64,000 nucleotides of DNA from Ferrimonas balearica DSM 9799 (GCF_000148645.1 NC_014541.1:3123139-3187138); one strand, 5' to 3'. Counted from the stretch's first letter, positions 45,319-56,686 are shown. Notes: generated by a model from the letters alone, not told the origin. Numbers and translations: made by a program.

Positions 45319-45359
45319 AAAAACGCCGCCCCTGACTGACGTTGGAGGCGGCGTTTTTT
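45319..45359. terminator. Bidirectional terminator after the small exported protein gene
   Basis: An 8-bp stem (45323-45330 with 45347-45354), a 16-base loop, and six T downstream. It also lies just past the kdsA stop on the other strand. Confidence 0.75.
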
Positions 45360-45373
45360 GTGGCGCGAAGGGC

Positions 45374-46270
<897 letters not shown>

Positions 46271-46277
46271 TTAGAAT

Positions 46278-47522
46278 TCATTGTGCCAGTGCCTGCAGGA
46301 TCTGCCCGCAGAACCAGGCCATATAGGTGCCCAGCACGTATCCCAGTACCGCCAGCAACACCCCAACCGGTGCCAACGCCGGATGGAAAGCCGCGGCCAC
46401 CACCGGCGCAGAAGCCGCCCCACCCACGTTGGCCTGACTGCCTACCGCCATGTAGAACAGCGGCGCCCGGATCAGACGCGCCACCAACAGCATTATGGCC
46501 GCATGCACCAGCATCCACACCGCGCCAAGCAGGAAATAAACCGGCGTCTCCAGCAGCGCAGTGATGTCCATATGCATGCCGATGGTGGCCACCAGCACGT
46601 AGATGCCGGCGGAACCCACCCGCGACGCCCCCACCGCTTCCAGTCTGTGGGCGCGGGTCAGCGACAGCAGCACCCCGAGGGTGGTGGCCAGCACCATCAG
46701 CCAGAAGAAGCCGGAGTGCAGGCTGTACTTTTCCAGCTCGGGGAAATGGCTGGCAAACCAGGGCGCCAGCCAATCGGCCCCATAGTGTGCCAGACCGGTG
46801 GCCCCAAAGCCTACTGCCAGAATCACCATCAGGTCACGAAGCAGCGGAATTTTCGCGTGTTCCTCCTGCCAGGCCGCCATCTGGCGACGAAGCGCCTCCA
46901 GCGCCGTGGTGTCCGCCCCCAGTTTGCTGTCCCAGCGGTTGGCCCGCGGCACCAGGATCAGCAGCACCGCCATCCAGGCATTGGCCACCAGCACGTCCAC
47001 CGCCACCATGGCGGAGAAGATGGTGTCCCCTACCCCGTAGATCTCTTTCATCGCAGTCTGGTTGGCGCCTCCGCCAATCCAGCTGCCCGCCACCGTGGTC
47101 ATGCCACGCCACACCGCTTCCGGGCCGTGGCCACTGAGCAGTTCGGGGAACAGGGCCGACACCAGCAGCAGTGCCACCGGCGCCCCCAGCACGATGCCCA
47201 GGGTGCCTGCCAGGAACATGATCACCGCCTTAGGGCCCAGCGACGCGATGGCTTTCAGGTCCAGGTTGAGGGTCAGCAGCACCAGTGCAGTGGGCAGCAG
47301 AAAGCGCGACGCCACGTAGTAGAGCGACTTATCTTCGCCATCAATGATGCCGAAGGTGTTCAGCAGCGAGGGGATGAAGTAGCACAGCAGCAGGGCCGGA
47401 ATGTAGCGGTAGAAGCGACGCCAGAAGGGGTGTGGGCTGGTGGAGGTATAGAACACCGCCCCCAGTACCACCATCAGCAGGCCCAGCACCGAGGCCGGAT
47501 TGGTGATCAATACGTCAGACAT
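46278..47522 (-). CDS. DUF819 family membrane protein (YjcL-like)
   Basis: A 414-residue protein with about ten to twelve membrane helices, such as VLGLLMVVLGAVFYT and ATALVLLTLNLDLKAIASLGP. A conserved cluster GGGANQTAMKEI lies near residue 155, and ANVGGAASAPVVAAAFHPALAPVG near the C-terminus. It looks like a transporter of the bile acid/arsenite-resistance superfamily style, but no substrate is known. It lies where sirB1 is found between sirB2 and kdsA in E. coli. Confidence 0.88.
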   Translation of the reverse strand: MSDVLITNPASVLGLLMVVLGAVFYTSTSPHPFWRRFYRYIPALLLCYFIPSLLNTFGIIDGEDKSLYYVASRFLLPTALVLLTLNLDLKAIASLGPKAVIMFLAGTLGIVLGAPVALLLVSALFPELLSGHGPEAVWRGMTTVAGSWIGGGANQTAMKEIYGVGDTIFSAMVAVDVLVANAWMAVLLILVPRANRWDSKLGADTTALEALRRQMAAWQEEHAKIPLLRDLMVILAVGFGATGLAHYGADWLAPWFASHFPELEKYSLHSGFFWLMVLATTLGVLLSLTRAHRLEAVGASRVGSAGIYVLVATIGMHMDITALLETPVYFLLGAVWMLVHAAIMLLVARLIRAPLFYMAVGSQANVGGAASAPVVAAAFHPALAPVGVLLAVLGYVLGTYMAWFCGQILQALAQ

Positions 47523-47561
47523 CTTTTACTCCTTGATCGGATTGCGCGTCTGAAAACGCAC

Positions 47562-47584
47562 AGAGGGGCCATCCTGGCCCCTCT
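47562..47584 (-). terminator. Terminator-like hairpin after sirB2
   Basis: A 9-bp perfect stem AGAGGGGCC/GGCCCCTCT around ATCCT. On the minus strand the T-run comes a few bases late (GTGCGTTTT), so it may be weak. Confidence 0.45.
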
Positions 47585-47600
47585 TGGTGTGTGGTCGAAC

Positions 47601-47996
47601 TCAGCCCAACAGAATGGGCGTTTTGGTCATCGCCAGCACCGCCATGTAGTAGACCCAGCCCAGGGCACCCAAAAAGGCCACCACGCGGAACAGATTGCCG
47701 CGTTGCAGCTTAAAGGTGATCACCCCCAACACAATGTAGGCGACCAGCGCCATCATCTTCTCGGTCAGCCACGGGGCATCGAAGGGGTATTGGGCGATGG
47801 CCACGCACAGCAGCGCACCGGACAGCAGCAAAAAGGTATCCAGCACGTGCGGGGAGATACGGGCCCATTTGCGGTTGAGCAGGTCAGAGCCGACCATCAG
47901 CCAGACGAAGCGCACGATAAAGAAGCCGACACTGGCCGCGATCAGGGTCATGTGCAGGTGCTTCAGGCCGGGGTACAGGGAATAGAACCATTCCAT
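47601..47996 (-). CDS. sirB2: SirB2 family membrane protein
   Basis: A 131-residue protein with four membrane helices. It begins MEWFYSLYPGLKHLHMTL, with the family's His-containing first helix, and continues with KWARISPHVLDTFLLLSGALL. The family has no settled biochemical role. Its place 37 bases after prmC and in the hemA operon is conserved. Confidence 0.92.
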   Translation of the reverse strand: MEWFYSLYPGLKHLHMTLIAASVGFFIVRFVWLMVGSDLLNRKWARISPHVLDTFLLLSGALLCVAIAQYPFDAPWLTEKMMALVAYIVLGVITFKLQRGNLFRVVAFLGALGWVYYMAVLAMTKTPILLG

Positions 47997-48033
47997 ATCG
48001 TTGAATTTCCTTCCGTAAAAGTCTGGGGCTAGA

Positions 48034-48873
48034 TTACGCGCTTGCGGCCAGAAAACCCAGAGTGAAGCGTTCGCGATTGCCCAGATCCCGGCCGGTCCGT
48101 ACCGAGGTCAGCCCCGCCTGACGGAAAATCTCACGTACCGCTTCCCCCTGGTCCCAGCCGTGTTCGACCATCAATACGCCACCGGCTCTGAGGTGGTTTG
48201 CTGCGGCTTCAGCCAGATGGCGGATGTCGGCCAGGCCGTGGTCATCGGCGGTCAGGGCGGAGCGCGGTTCAAAGCGCACGTCCCCCTGCCCCAGGTGCGG
48301 GTCCTGTGGGTCTATGTAAGGCGGGTTGGAGACGATCAGGTCAAAGCGCTGGCCGGACAGCGGTTCAAACCAGCTGCCGTGGTGCACGGTGATCGGCAGG
48401 TCCAGCGCCTCGCTGTTGGCCCGGGCCAGCGCCACCGCGTCGGCGATGCGGTCCACCGCACTGATGCGCCAGCCGGGCTGCTCGCTCTTCAGCGCCAGGG
48501 CGATGGCGCCGGTGCCGGTGCCCAGGTCCACCACTTCGGCGTCATCGGGCAGGCCCAGTTCCAGCGCCGCCTCCACCAGAGACTCGGTATCCGGACGCGG
48601 GATCAGAGTGGTGGCGTTCACCTTAAGCGGCAACGACCAGAACTCCCGTTGGCCGGTCAGGTGCGCCACCGGTTCACCGGCCTGGCGTCGGGCCAGCAGT
48701 CCCGCCAGATTGGCCACCAGTGGCTCGGGCAGTTCATGCTCTGGCCAGGTAAACAGGAAGCTGCGGGGCTTACCAAGGCGGGACAACAGCAGCAGCTCGG
48801 CGTCCAGCCGCGGGCTGTCGCTGTGCCCCTCCAGTTGGGCGCTGGCCTCGGCCAGCCAGGCATCGATGCGCAC
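48034..48873 (-). CDS. prmC: Release factor glutamine methyltransferase PrmC
   Basis: Methylates the Gln of the GGQ motif in release factors, using S-adenosylmethionine. The motif VVDLGTGTGAIALAL binds SAM and the catalytic NPPY lies in VSNPPYIDP. The 279 residues match the family. It starts with GTG directly after the prfA stop, showing coupling to its substrate gene. Confidence 0.96.
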   Translation of the reverse strand: MRIDAWLAEASAQLEGHSDSPRLDAELLLLSRLGKPRSFLFTWPEHELPEPLVANLAGLLARRQAGEPVAHLTGQREFWSLPLKVNATTLIPRPDTESLVEAALELGLPDDAEVVDLGTGTGAIALALKSEQPGWRISAVDRIADAVALARANSEALDLPITVHHGSWFEPLSGQRFDLIVSNPPYIDPQDPHLGQGDVRFEPRSALTADDHGLADIRHLAEAAANHLRAGGVLMVEHGWDQGEAVREIFRQAGLTSVRTGRDLGNRERFTLGFLAASA

Positions 48874-49956
48874 TTACGCGTCCTCTGCCAGGGCAGCCAG
48901 CAGGTCGGCCTGGTGCTCCTGCAGGATCGGCTGCATCAGCGCACTCAGCTCCCCTTCCATCACCTCAGTCAGGCGATAGAGGGTCAGGTTGATGCGATGA
49001 TCAGAGACCCGGCCCTGCGGGTAGTTGTAGGTACGAATGCGCTCAGAGCGGTCACCGGACGCCACCAGAGAACGGCGGGTACTGGTCTCTTCGGCTTTGC
49101 GCTTTTCATCTTCCGCCGCCTGCAGACGAGCGGAGAGCACCGCCATCGCTTTGGCGCGGTTTTTATGCTGGGAACGTTCGTCCTGACACTCCACCACGGT
49201 GCCGGTGGGGAGGTGGGTGATCCGCACCGCAGAGTCGGTTTTGTTGACGTGCTGACCGCCCGCGCCGGAGGCCCGGAAGGTGTCCACCTTAAGGTCGGCG
49301 GGATTGATCTCGATCGCTTCCGCTTCAGGCACTTCCGGCATCACCACCACGGTGCAGGCGGAGGTGTGGATGCGGCCCTGGGATTCCGTCGCCGGCACCC
49401 GCTGTACCCGGTGGCCACCGGATTCAAATTTCAGCTCACCGTAGACGCTGTCGCCGCTGAACTTGGCGATCACCTCTTTGTAGCCGCCGTGCTCGCCATC
49501 ACTGGCGGACATCAGCTCTACCGACCAGCCTTTCTGCTCAGCGTAGCGGCTGTACATGCGCAGCAGGTCACCGGCAAAGATCGCCGCTTCGTCGCCACCA
49601 GCGCCAGCGCGGATCTCAACAAAGGCACTGCGATCGTCGTTGGGGTCTTTGGGCAGCAGCAGGATCTGAAGCTCCTGCTCGAGGGCTTCGGTCTGGGCGC
49701 GGGCCTCCGCCAGCTCCTCTTCGGCCATCTCCTTCATCTCCGGGTCCGCCAGCATCTCGGTGGCGGTGGCGATGTCCTCCTGATTCTGCTGATAGGCCAG
49801 GAAGGCATTGACCACAGCTTCCAGCTGGGAGTACTCCTTGGAGAGTTGGCGAAAACGGTCCTGATCGGCGATCACATCGGGCTCGCCCAGCAGCGCCTGA
49901 ACCTCTTCATAGCGCTCCTGCAGCCCTTCCAGTTTCGCGTAAACGGTTGGCTTCAT
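48874..49956 (-). CDS. prfA: Peptide chain release factor 1
   Basis: Ends translation at UAA and UAG. Codon recognition uses the PxT motif (Pro-Ala-Thr at 188-190) and peptide release the GGQ motif (233-235) in [14 protein letters not shown]. The 360 residues match E. coli. It follows hemA by 94 bases that include a hairpin, and is immediately followed by prmC. Confidence 0.98.
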   Translation of the reverse strand: MKPTVYAKLEGLQERYEEVQALLGEPDVIADQDRFRQLSKEYSQLEAVVNAFLAYQQNQEDIATATEMLADPEMKEMAEEELAEARAQTEALEQELQILLLPKDPNDDRSAFVEIRAGAGGDEAAIFAGDLLRMYSRYAEQKGWSVELMSASDGEHGGYKEVIAKFSGDSVYGELKFESGGHRVQRVPATESQGRIHTSACTVVVMPEVPEAEAIEINPADLKVDTFRASGAGGQHVNKTDSAVRITHLPTGTVVECQDERSQHKNRAKAMAVLSARLQAAEDEKRKAEETSTRRSLVASGDRSERIRTYNYPQGRVSDHRINLTLYRLTEVMEGELSALMQPILQEHQADLLAALAEDA

Positions 49957-49997
49957 CGAATACCTTACTTACGGCCACATCGGGTGGCGTGACAGCA

Positions 49998-50022
49998 AAA
50001 CGGAAGCACAAGGCTTCCGTTT
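49998..50022 (-). terminator. Hairpin between hemA and prfA
   Basis: A 10-bp stem (49998-50007 with 50013-50022) around ACAAG. Read on the minus strand it ends in four T, so it may act as a partial terminator or attenuator inside the operon. Confidence 0.5.
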
Positions 50023-50050
50023 CAAATCCATTATGGGGATTGGGAATGGC

Positions 50051-51301
50051 TTAATTGTCGTCGATGCCGAGGGCAGCGCGCAAGAGCTCAAGGCTGTCCA
50101 GATCACCGGAGCGGGCCGCTTTGGACAGAGCCTGGGTGGGAGAGTGGATCAGCTTATTGGTCAGCTTATTGGCCAGCTCCAGCATCACCGCTTCCGGGTC
50201 CGCACCGGAGGCCAGTCGCTCCTGAGCCCGGGCCAGGGCATCGGCTTTCACCGCTTCACTCTGGCTACGGAAGGCGCGAATGGTGGCCACGGAGTCGAGG
50301 CTGCGCAGCCAGCTCATAAACTCGCTGGATTGCTCATGGGCAATCAGCTCAGCCTGCTCGGCCGCTTCCAGACGGGACGCCATGTTCTTCTCGACGATGC
50401 CTTGCAGGTCATCGACGGTGTAGAGGTAGGCGTTCTCCAGATCGGCCACTTCCGACTCGATGTCGCGAGGAACGGCGATATCCACCAGCAGCATGGGCTG
50501 GTGGCGACGAGCTTTCAGCGCGTTCTCCACCATCCCTTTGCCCAGGATCGGCAGCGGAGACGCGGTGGAGGAGATCACGATATCGGCTTCCGCCAGGTGC
50601 TCGGGGATCTGGGGCAGGGTCACCGCTCTACCGCCGAACTCGGCCGCCATACCTTCCGCGCGAGCCAGGGTACGGTTTGCCACCACCATATTGGTTACGC
50701 CCTGTTCGCTCAGGTGGCGAGCCACCAGTTCGATGGTTTCACCGGCGCCCACCAGCAGCACGCGGGAACGGGACAGGTCATCAAAGATATGACGGGCCAG
50801 GTTCACTGCGGCAAAGGCCACGGACACGGCGGAGGAACCGATCTCGGTTTCGGTACGGATGCGCTTGGCCACCTTAAAGGTGTGCTGGAACAAGCGGTCG
50901 AGGGTATGTGCGATGGTGCCGACGCGCTTGGCGTCCGCAAAGGCCTGCTTAATCTGGCCGAGGATCTGGGGTTCGCCCAACACCAGCGAGTCCAGACCGG
51001 CGGAGACCCGCAGCAGATGCTGGACAGCCGACTGCCCCGTGTGCAAATAGATGCACTCGCGCAGCTCAGCTTCACTGAGGTTATGGAACTGACTCAACCA
51101 CTGGATCAGGCGGTCACATTCCACCTGGTTGGTATACAACTCCGTGCGGTTGCAGGTAGAGAGGATCACCGCCTCTCCGGTTCGGGTCTGATCCGCAAGA
51201 CTCTTTAGGGCATCGGTGAGGATGTCCGGGCCAAAGGCCACTTTTTCCCGCAACGAGACGCTGGCGGTCTTGTGATTGATTCCAATAGCAACTAACGTCA
51301 T
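50051..51301 (-). CDS. hemA: Glutamyl-tRNA reductase
   Basis: First step of tetrapyrrole synthesis by the C5 route, reducing glutamyl-tRNA to glutamate semialdehyde with NADPH. The nucleophile is Cys50 in STCNRTEL, and the NADPH domain has [17 protein letters not shown]. The 416 residues match E. coli (418). It heads the operon with prfA-prmC and is divergent from lolB. Confidence 0.97.
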   Translation of the reverse strand: MTLVAIGINHKTASVSLREKVAFGPDILTDALKSLADQTRTGEAVILSTCNRTELYTNQVECDRLIQWLSQFHNLSEAELRECIYLHTGQSAVQHLLRVSAGLDSLVLGEPQILGQIKQAFADAKRVGTIAHTLDRLFQHTFKVAKRIRTETEIGSSAVSVAFAAVNLARHIFDDLSRSRVLLVGAGETIELVARHLSEQGVTNMVVANRTLARAEGMAAEFGGRAVTLPQIPEHLAEADIVISSTASPLPILGKGMVENALKARRHQPMLLVDIAVPRDIESEVADLENAYLYTVDDLQGIVEKNMASRLEAAEQAELIAHEQSSEFMSWLRSLDSVATIRAFRSQSEAVKADALARAQERLASGADPEAVMLELANKLTNKLIHSPTQALSKAARSGDLDSLELLRAALGIDDN

Positions 51302-51449
51302 GGCTTCGTAACTAACTCGCCCTTATCTCTGTCAATCCGTGGCGGCTCAGCAATTTTACGCACAAAGCGGATGACGATGGAAATAAAACCGGGACGTCTG
51401 GCCAGCCTCAACCTCATCTCTGAGGCGTGGCGCACAAAGTTGGAAAGAA

Positions 51450-52040
51450 ATGCTTAACCTACCATTCAAAACGTTACCGCTTTTATTCTTCATTATTCTC
51501 ATTAACGGTTGCGCCAGTCCCATCCCTGCCGGGGATGCCCCGGCCGCCGACGCCCCCAACTGGCTCATGCGCGGAAAACTGGCGGTGATCCAGCCGGATC
51601 AGCGGGTCTCCGCCAACCTGAGCTGGCGCCATCGCGACAGTTCCGGCCAGGATGATCTGCGCCTGGCCACGCCACTGGGCAACACGGTGCTGGTACTGAA
51701 CAGTCGCCCGGGTCACGCCCAGGTACAATACGATGGTCAGACCCACCAGGGCCAGAGCGCCGACCAACTGATTGAACGTCTCACCGGTTGGCCCCTGCCC
51801 CTGAGCCAGATCAGCCGCTACCTGCTGGGCGACACCCGCGGGGCCGAATCCGTTGAGTATGGCAGCGATGGCGAAGTCTCCCAACTGCAGCTGGTGCATC
51901 CGCAAAGCGGCGAACTGTGGCAGTTGCGCTACCTCGGCTGGCAGCAGTTGTCCGGCTATAAAGTGCCGGTGCAGATCGAGTTGCGCCGGGACGATCAACG
52001 CTTAAAATTGGCCCTTTCCCACTGGCAACCGGAACCCTGA
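51450..52040 (+). CDS. lolB: Outer-membrane lipoprotein insertion factor LolB
   Basis: Receives lipoproteins from LolA and inserts them in the outer membrane. The signal ends INGC with Cys21 lipidated. The mature part has the family's [24 protein letters not shown] and the exposed-Leu-loop region. The 196 residues are typical. Its stop overlaps the ispE start by one base (TGATG), and the divergent hemA matches the E. coli layout. Confidence 0.93.
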   Translation: MLNLPFKTLPLLFFIILINGCASPIPAGDAPAADAPNWLMRGKLAVIQPDQRVSANLSWRHRDSSGQDDLRLATPLGNTVLVLNSRPGHAQVQYDGQTHQGQSADQLIERLTGWPLPLSQISRYLLGDTRGAESVEYGSDGEVSQLQLVHPQSGELWQLRYLGWQQLSGYKVPVQIELRRDDQRLKLALSHWQPEP

Positions 52041-52882
52041 TGTCCTCCAGCGCCGCCTGGCCAGCCCCGGCCAAACTGAATCTCTGCCTGCACATTAATG
52101 GTCGTCGTCCCGACGGCTATCACGAGCTGCAGACCCTGTTTCAATTTGTCGACTTTGCCGACCAGCTCCATTTCGACATCACCGACGACGGTGTGATTGC
52201 GCTGACGCCGGCCATTCCCGGTGTGGCCCACGATGACAACCTGATTGTCCGTGCCGCCCGCCGCCTGCAGGCCCACACCGGCACCCATAAAGGCGCACGC
52301 ATCCATCTGGACAAACGCCTGCCGATGGGCGGGGGGCTAGGCGGGGGGTCCTCCGATGCAGCCACCACCCTGGTGGCGTTGAACCATCTGTGGAACACCG
52401 GTGTGGATGAAGACACCCTGGCGGATTTGGGCCTGGCCCTGGGCGCCGATGTGCCGGTGTTCGTGCGTGGCCGTGCTGCCATGGCCGACGGCGTTGGTGA
52501 AAAGTTGCGCCCGGTAAATGTTGAAGAGCCTTGGTACCTGGTGGTCGTACCAGATGTCGAAGTGAGCACAGCGGAAGTCTTTGGTCACCCGGACCTGACC
52601 CGCGACAGCGCCAAGATCACAGCATTGGAAACCCAGCCGGAACGCTGGCACAACGACTGCCAGAAGGTGGTGTGTGAAGCCTACCCCCAAGTTGCAAAGG
52701 CGCTGAGCTGGTTGGTAGAATACGCGCCGTCAAAAATGACCGGTACCGGCAGCTGTGTGTTTGGTCGATTCGACCAACAACAACAGGCGCAGGCCGCGCT
52801 CGAGCAACTCCCCGCCGAATGGCAGGGATTCGTTGCCCGGGGCTGCAACCTGTCGCCGCTGCAGGCTAAACTGGGTCAGTAA
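52040..52882 (+). CDS. ispE: 4-diphosphocytidyl-2-C-methyl-D-erythritol kinase
   Basis: A GHMP kinase of the non-mevalonate isoprenoid pathway. It starts with [24 protein letters not shown], and the ATP loop [17 protein letters not shown] is near residues 94-110. At 280 residues it has the usual length. It lies between lolB and tRNA-Gln/prs as in many gammaproteobacteria. Confidence 0.97.
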   Translation: MSSSAAWPAPAKLNLCLHINGRRPDGYHELQTLFQFVDFADQLHFDITDDGVIALTPAIPGVAHDDNLIVRAARRLQAHTGTHKGARIHLDKRLPMGGGLGGGSSDAATTLVALNHLWNTGVDEDTLADLGLALGADVPVFVRGRAAMADGVGEKLRPVNVEEPWYLVVVPDVEVSTAEVFGHPDLTRDSAKITALETQPERWHNDCQKVVCEAYPQVAKALSWLVEYAPSKMTGTGSCVFGRFDQQQQAQAALEQLPAEWQGFVARGCNLSPLQAKLGQ

Positions 52883-52895
52883 AACAACAGTCCAC

Positions 52896-52970
52896 TGGGC
52901 TATCGCCAAGCGGTAAGGCAGCGGGTTTTGATCCCGCCATTCCCAGGTTCGAATCCTGGTAGCCCAGCCA
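52896..52970 (+). tRNA. tRNA-Gln (TTG)
   Basis: A full 75-base cloverleaf with encoded CCA. The acceptor TGGGCTA pairs with TAGCCCA, the anticodon stem is GCGGG/CCCGC and the anticodon TTG is at 52928-52930. It is identical to the three Gln genes near 57.2-57.6 kb and lies 13 bases after ispE, before prs. Confidence 0.97.
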
Positions 52971-52980
52971 TAATCCGGAG

Positions 52981-53094
52981 CGCGGTCATGCAATCAGGAC
53001 GTCCAGCCTGAATGACCGCGTCCCACCGTCCGGCGGGACCGGAGGGTGCCCCCAGAGGCATTTTTGACACAGGTTCGGGGCGTTTTGCCCGAAC
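52981..53094 (+). other. Structured spacer/leader between tRNA-Gln and prs
   Basis: Three possible stem-loops follow the tRNA. CGCGGTCAT (52981-52989) pairs perfectly with 53012-53020, GTCCC (53020-53024) with GGGAC (53035-53039), and GTTCGGG (53073-53079) with CCCGAAC (53088-53094). Between the last two, GTGCC...GGCAT runs into TTTTT at 53061-53065. It could be a tRNA processing/termination region or a regulatory leader of prs. No reading frame is supported. Confidence 0.45.
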
Positions 53095-53190
53095 AGATGA
53101 AGTAATACGGAGAATGACCAGCTCGCCGCTGGGTCCTTAATCCCAGGCGCGCGGTCTTCCACCCAAGTCAATAAGCCTGAGGTTCTTCCT

Positions 53191-54138
53191 GTGCCCGACA
53201 TCAAGCTTTTTGCCGGCAACGCCACGCCGGAACTTGCCAGTCGCATTGCCCAACGCCTGTACTCCTCTCTGGGTGAAGCCGAAGTGGGTCGTTTCTCCGA
53301 CGGAGAGATCAGCGTCCAGATCAATGAAAACGTTCGCGGCGCTGACGTATTCATTATCCAGTCCACTTGTGCCCCCACCAACGACAATCTGATGGAACTG
53401 GTTGTGATGGTAGACGCCCTGCGTCGTGCCTCCGCCGGTCGTATCACTGCCGTTATCCCCTACTTTGGTTACGCCCGTCAGGATCGCCGTGTGCGCTCCG
53501 CCCGTGTGCCGATCACCGCAAAAGTAGTTGCCGACTTCCTGTCCAGCGTGGGTGTTGACCGCGTCCTGACCTGTGACCTGCACGCTGAGCAGATCCAGGG
53601 CTTCTTCGACGTACCGGTGGACAACGTATTCGGCAGCCCGGTGCTGCTGGAAGACATGCGCGCCAAAGCCCTGGACAACCCGGTTGTCGTTTCTCCGGAC
53701 ATCGGTGGTGTGGTGCGTGCGCGTGCTGTCGCCAAACTGCTGGACGATACCGACCTGGCCATCATCGACAAGCGTCGTCCGCGTGCCAACGTTTCCCAGG
53801 TGATGCACATCATCGGTGACGTTAAGGACCGTGACTGCATCATCGTTGATGACATGATCGATACCGGCGGCACCCTGTGCAAAGCGGCTGAAGCCCTGAA
53901 AGAGCACGGCGCTCGTCGCGTGTTCGCTTACGCCACCCACCCGGTGTTCTCCGGCAACGCGGCGGACAACATCCGCGACTCCGTGATTGACGAAGTTATC
54001 GTGACCGACACCATCCCGCTGAAGGATGAGATGAAGGCCACCGGTAAAGTGACTCAGCTGACCATGAGCCAGGTTCTGGCCGAAGCGATCCGTCGCGTCA
54101 GCAACGAAGAGTCCATCTCCGCGATGTTCGACCAGTAA
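53191..54138 (+). CDS. prs: Ribose-phosphate pyrophosphokinase
   Basis: Makes PRPP from ribose 5-phosphate and ATP for nucleotide, His and Trp synthesis. The start is GTG at 53191, with GAGG upstream. The ATP-side flexible loop [18 protein letters not shown] and the PRPP loop [13 protein letters not shown] are conserved, giving 315 residues as in E. coli. It ends at a strong terminator. Confidence 0.98.
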   Translation: MPDIKLFAGNATPELASRIAQRLYSSLGEAEVGRFSDGEISVQINENVRGADVFIIQSTCAPTNDNLMELVVMVDALRRASAGRITAVIPYFGYARQDRRVRSARVPITAKVVADFLSSVGVDRVLTCDLHAEQIQGFFDVPVDNVFGSPVLLEDMRAKALDNPVVVSPDIGGVVRARAVAKLLDDTDLAIIDKRRPRANVSQVMHIIGDVKDRDCIIVDDMIDTGGTLCKAAEALKEHGARRVFAYATHPVFSGNAADNIRDSVIDEVIVTDTIPLKDEMKATGKVTQLTMSQVLAEAIRRVSNEESISAMFDQ

Positions 54139-54154
54139 GGTCTGAGTTCCGCGT

Positions 54155-54184
54155 AAAACGCCCCGCCCTGTGCGGGGCGTTTTT
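54155..54184 (+). terminator. Terminator after prs
   Basis: Stem ACGCCCCGC/GCGGGGCGT (54158-54166 with 54172-54180), loop CCTGT, followed by four more T. Confidence 0.88.
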
Positions 54185-54204
54185 GTTTGGCTTCCAAGCC
54201 CGGT

Positions 54205-54234
54205 TTGAGCAGTTCGCCATCAAAGTGGTAGACT
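54205..54234 (+). promoter_or_regulatory. Candidate promoter of rplY
   Basis: TTGAGC (54205-54210), 18 bases, then TAGACT (54229-54234). It leaves a leader of about 100 bases before rplY. Confidence 0.45.
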
Positions 54235-54339
54235 ACGCCGCCGGCATTTCCCTTGGTGATCTGCCGGGACTCGTCTAAAAGGATAAAACCCTGTCTTGGT
54301 CGCGAGGCAGGGGGACACCCACACAAGGAGAACGGACCT

Positions 54340-54972
54340 ATGTCGCAATTTACATTCGACGCTGAAGTCCGTACCGAGATAGGCACCGGTGCGAGCCGCC
54401 GGTTGCGTCGGGCAGAGAGATTGCCCGCAGTGTTGTACGGTGCAGACGAAGCTCCTGTGGCCATTACCCTGGACCACAATAAAGTCAACCAAGCCCAGGA
54501 ACTGGAAGCGTTTTATAGCCAGATCCTGATTCTGAACATCGACGGCAAAAAGGTGGAAGCGATCGTGAAAGCGATGCAGCGCCACCCCTATAAGCCCAAG
54601 CTGCTTCATATTGATTTTCAGCGCGTTAAGCGCGGTGAGGCGATGACCGCCACCGTGCCGCTGCACTTCATCAATGAAGAAGACTCGGCCGGCGTCCGCG
54701 CCGGGGGCACCGTGATGCACCTCGTCAACGAGGTCACCATCCGTTGTCTGCCGCAGGACCTGCCGGAGAATATCGAGGTGGATACGCTCAACCTGAACAC
54801 TGGGGAAACCCTGCACCTGTCGGATCTTAAGACGCCGAAAGGGGTGGAGTTCCCGAATCTGGAAGCGGGCTCTGACAACGACCTGTCAGTGGTCAGCATC
54901 CAACCGCCGAAAGGTGGCAGTGATGAGGAAGAGGGTGACACCGAAGCCGACAGCGAACAGACACAAGAGTAA
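54340..54972 (+). CDS. rplY: 50S ribosomal protein L25 (long, CTC-type form)
   Basis: Binds 5S rRNA. The 210 residues consist of the L25 domain (about 1-93, with [24 protein letters not shown]) followed by the TL5/CTC C-terminal domain and a very acidic tail ([16 protein letters not shown]). E. coli has only the first domain (94 residues). The start at 54340 has AAGGAG ten bases upstream; a longer in-frame start lacks similarity. pth follows two bases later. Confidence 0.95.
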   Translation: MSQFTFDAEVRTEIGTGASRRLRRAERLPAVLYGADEAPVAITLDHNKVNQAQELEAFYSQILILNIDGKKVEAIVKAMQRHPYKPKLLHIDFQRVKRGEAMTATVPLHFINEEDSAGVRAGGTVMHLVNEVTIRCLPQDLPENIEVDTLNLNTGETLHLSDLKTPKGVEFPNLEAGSDNDLSVVSIQPPKGGSDEEEGDTEADSEQTQE

Positions 54973-54974
54973 CG

Positions 54975-55571
54975 GTGAGCAACAACATCCGTTTAATCGT
55001 GGGCCTGGCAAACCCAGGCCCCGAATACGCCCATACCCGTCACAACGCCGGCGAGTGGTTGGTTAAAGAACTGGCCCGCGCCCACAACGTGACGCTGAAG
55101 AGCGAAAGCAAATTTTTCGGCCTGACCGGACGCATCCAGTCCGGCAGCCAGGACCTGCGTCTGCTGGTCCCCACCACCTTTATGAATCTGTCCGGCAAAG
55201 CCGTTGGCGCCATGGCCAACTTTTATGGCCTGGAACCGGAACAGATCCTGGTGGCCCACGATGAGCTGGACCTGCCCCCGGGCGTTGCCCGCATCAAGCA
55301 AGGCGGCGGTCACGGCGGCCACAATGGCCTGAAAGACATCATCAAGGCCCTGGGCAACAACAAAGAGTTTTATCGCCTGCGGATCGGCATTGGCCATCCC
55401 GGCGATCGTAACCGGGTCTCCGGTTACGTACTGGGCAAGGCCCCGGCGCCCGAACAACGGGCCATCGACGAGGCCGTCGATGAGGCCAGCCGCAGCATCG
55501 ATATCCTGCTGCGTGATGGCATCACCAAGGCCCAAAATCGGCTTCATACCTTCACGGCCCAACCGGCCTAA
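54975..55571 (+). CDS. pth: Peptidyl-tRNA hydrolase
   Basis: Frees tRNA from peptidyl-tRNA dropped by ribosomes. It begins with GTG at 54975. The catalytic His is in the ATRHNAG-like segment HTRHNAGEW (His23, the E. coli His20 equivalent), and [16 protein letters not shown] and [11 protein letters not shown] complete the active site. The 198 residues are typical. rplY-pth-ychF is probably one transcript. Confidence 0.97.
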   Translation: MSNNIRLIVGLANPGPEYAHTRHNAGEWLVKELARAHNVTLKSESKFFGLTGRIQSGSQDLRLLVPTTFMNLSGKAVGAMANFYGLEPEQILVAHDELDLPPGVARIKQGGGHGGHNGLKDIIKALGNNKEFYRLRIGIGHPGDRNRVSGYVLGKAPAPEQRAIDEAVDEASRSIDILLRDGITKAQNRLHTFTAQPA

Positions 55572-55594
55572 CTGACGTAAAGGTTAACAACACC

Positions 55595-56686
55595 ATGGGT
55601 TTTAAATGCGGAATCGTGGGTCTGCCCAACGTGGGCAAATCCACTCTGTTTAACGCGCTGACCAAGGCCGGCATCGAAGCGGCCAACTTCCCCTTCTGTA
55701 CCATTGAGCCGAACACCGGCGTGGTGCCGGTGCCGGACGCGCGCCTCGATGCCCTGGCCAAGATCGTCAACCCGCAGCGAGTGCTGCCGACCACCATGGA
55801 GTTCGTGGACATCGCGGGCCTGGTAAAAGGCGCCTCCACCGGTGAAGGTCTGGGCAACAAGTTCCTGGCCAACATCCGTGAAACCGACGCCATCGGTCAC
55901 GTGGTGCGCTGCTTCGAGAACGACAACATCGTTCACGTCGCTGGCGGCGTAAACCCGGCCGAAGACATCGAGGTGATCAACACCGAGCTGGCTCTGGCCG
56001 ACATGGACGCGGTAGAGAAGGCACTGCAGCGCCTGGCCAAGCGTGCCAAAGGCGGTGACAAAGACGCCAAAGCGGAGATCCTGGTACTGGAAAAGGTACT
56101 GCCGACCCTGGAACAGGGCGGCATGGCCCGCTCCGTGGCCCTCGAGCCGGAAGAGAAAGCCCGCATTCAGTACATGGGCCTGCTGACTCTGAAGCCGACC
56201 ATGTACATCGCCAACGTGAATGACGATGGCTTCGAGAACAACCCCTACCTCGACCAGGTGCGCGAAATCGCCGCCAAAGAGAACGCGGTCGTGGTGCCGG
56301 TGTGTGCCGAGATTGAGTCCGAGATCGCCGAACTGGACGACGAAGAGCGCGTTGAGTTTATGGCGGACCTGGGCATTGAAGAGCCGGGCCTGAACCGCGT
56401 TATCCGTTCCGGTTACGAGCTGCTGAACCTGCAAACCTACTTCACCGCCGGTGTGAAGGAAGTGCGCGCCTGGACCATCCCTGTTGGTGCCACTGGCCCG
56501 CAGGCTGCTGGTAAGATCCACACCGACTTCGAGCGCGGCTACATCCGTGCCGAAGTGATCGCCTACGACGACTACATCGCCCTGGGCGGTGAGAACGCCG
56601 CGAAGGAAGCCGGTAAGAAGCGCTCCGAAGGAAAAGAGTACATTGTCAAAGACGGCGATGTGATTCACTTCCTGTTTAACGTCTGA
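55595..56686 (+). CDS. ychF: Redox-responsive ATPase YchF (Obg-like)
   Basis: A universally conserved P-loop ATPase that associates with ribosomes. GLPNVGKST is near residues 8-16, the G3-like motif is [12 protein letters not shown], and a TGS C-terminal domain ends with [12 protein letters not shown]. Asn-rather-than-NKxD recognition fits ATP use. The 363 residues equal the E. coli length. It follows pth by 23 bases, as in E. coli. Confidence 0.97.
   Translation: MGFKCGIVGLPNVGKSTLFNALTKAGIEAANFPFCTIEPNTGVVPVPDARLDALAKIVNPQRVLPTTMEFVDIAGLVKGASTGEGLGNKFLANIRETDAIGHVVRCFENDNIVHVAGGVNPAEDIEVINTELALADMDAVEKALQRLAKRAKGGDKDAKAEILVLEKVLPTLEQGGMARSVALEPEEKARIQYMGLLTLKPTMYIANVNDDGFENNPYLDQVREIAAKENAVVVPVCAEIESEIAELDDEERVEFMADLGIEEPGLNRVIRSGYELLNLQTYFTAGVKEVRAWTIPVGATGPQAAGKIHTDFERGYIRAEVIAYDDYIALGGENAAKEAGKKRSEGKEYIVKDGDVIHFLFNV

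Noticed and set aside
53064-53069. TTGACA before prs as a -35
   Set aside because: No -10-like sequence lies 16-18 bases downstream. The nearest TAATAC is 33 bases away.
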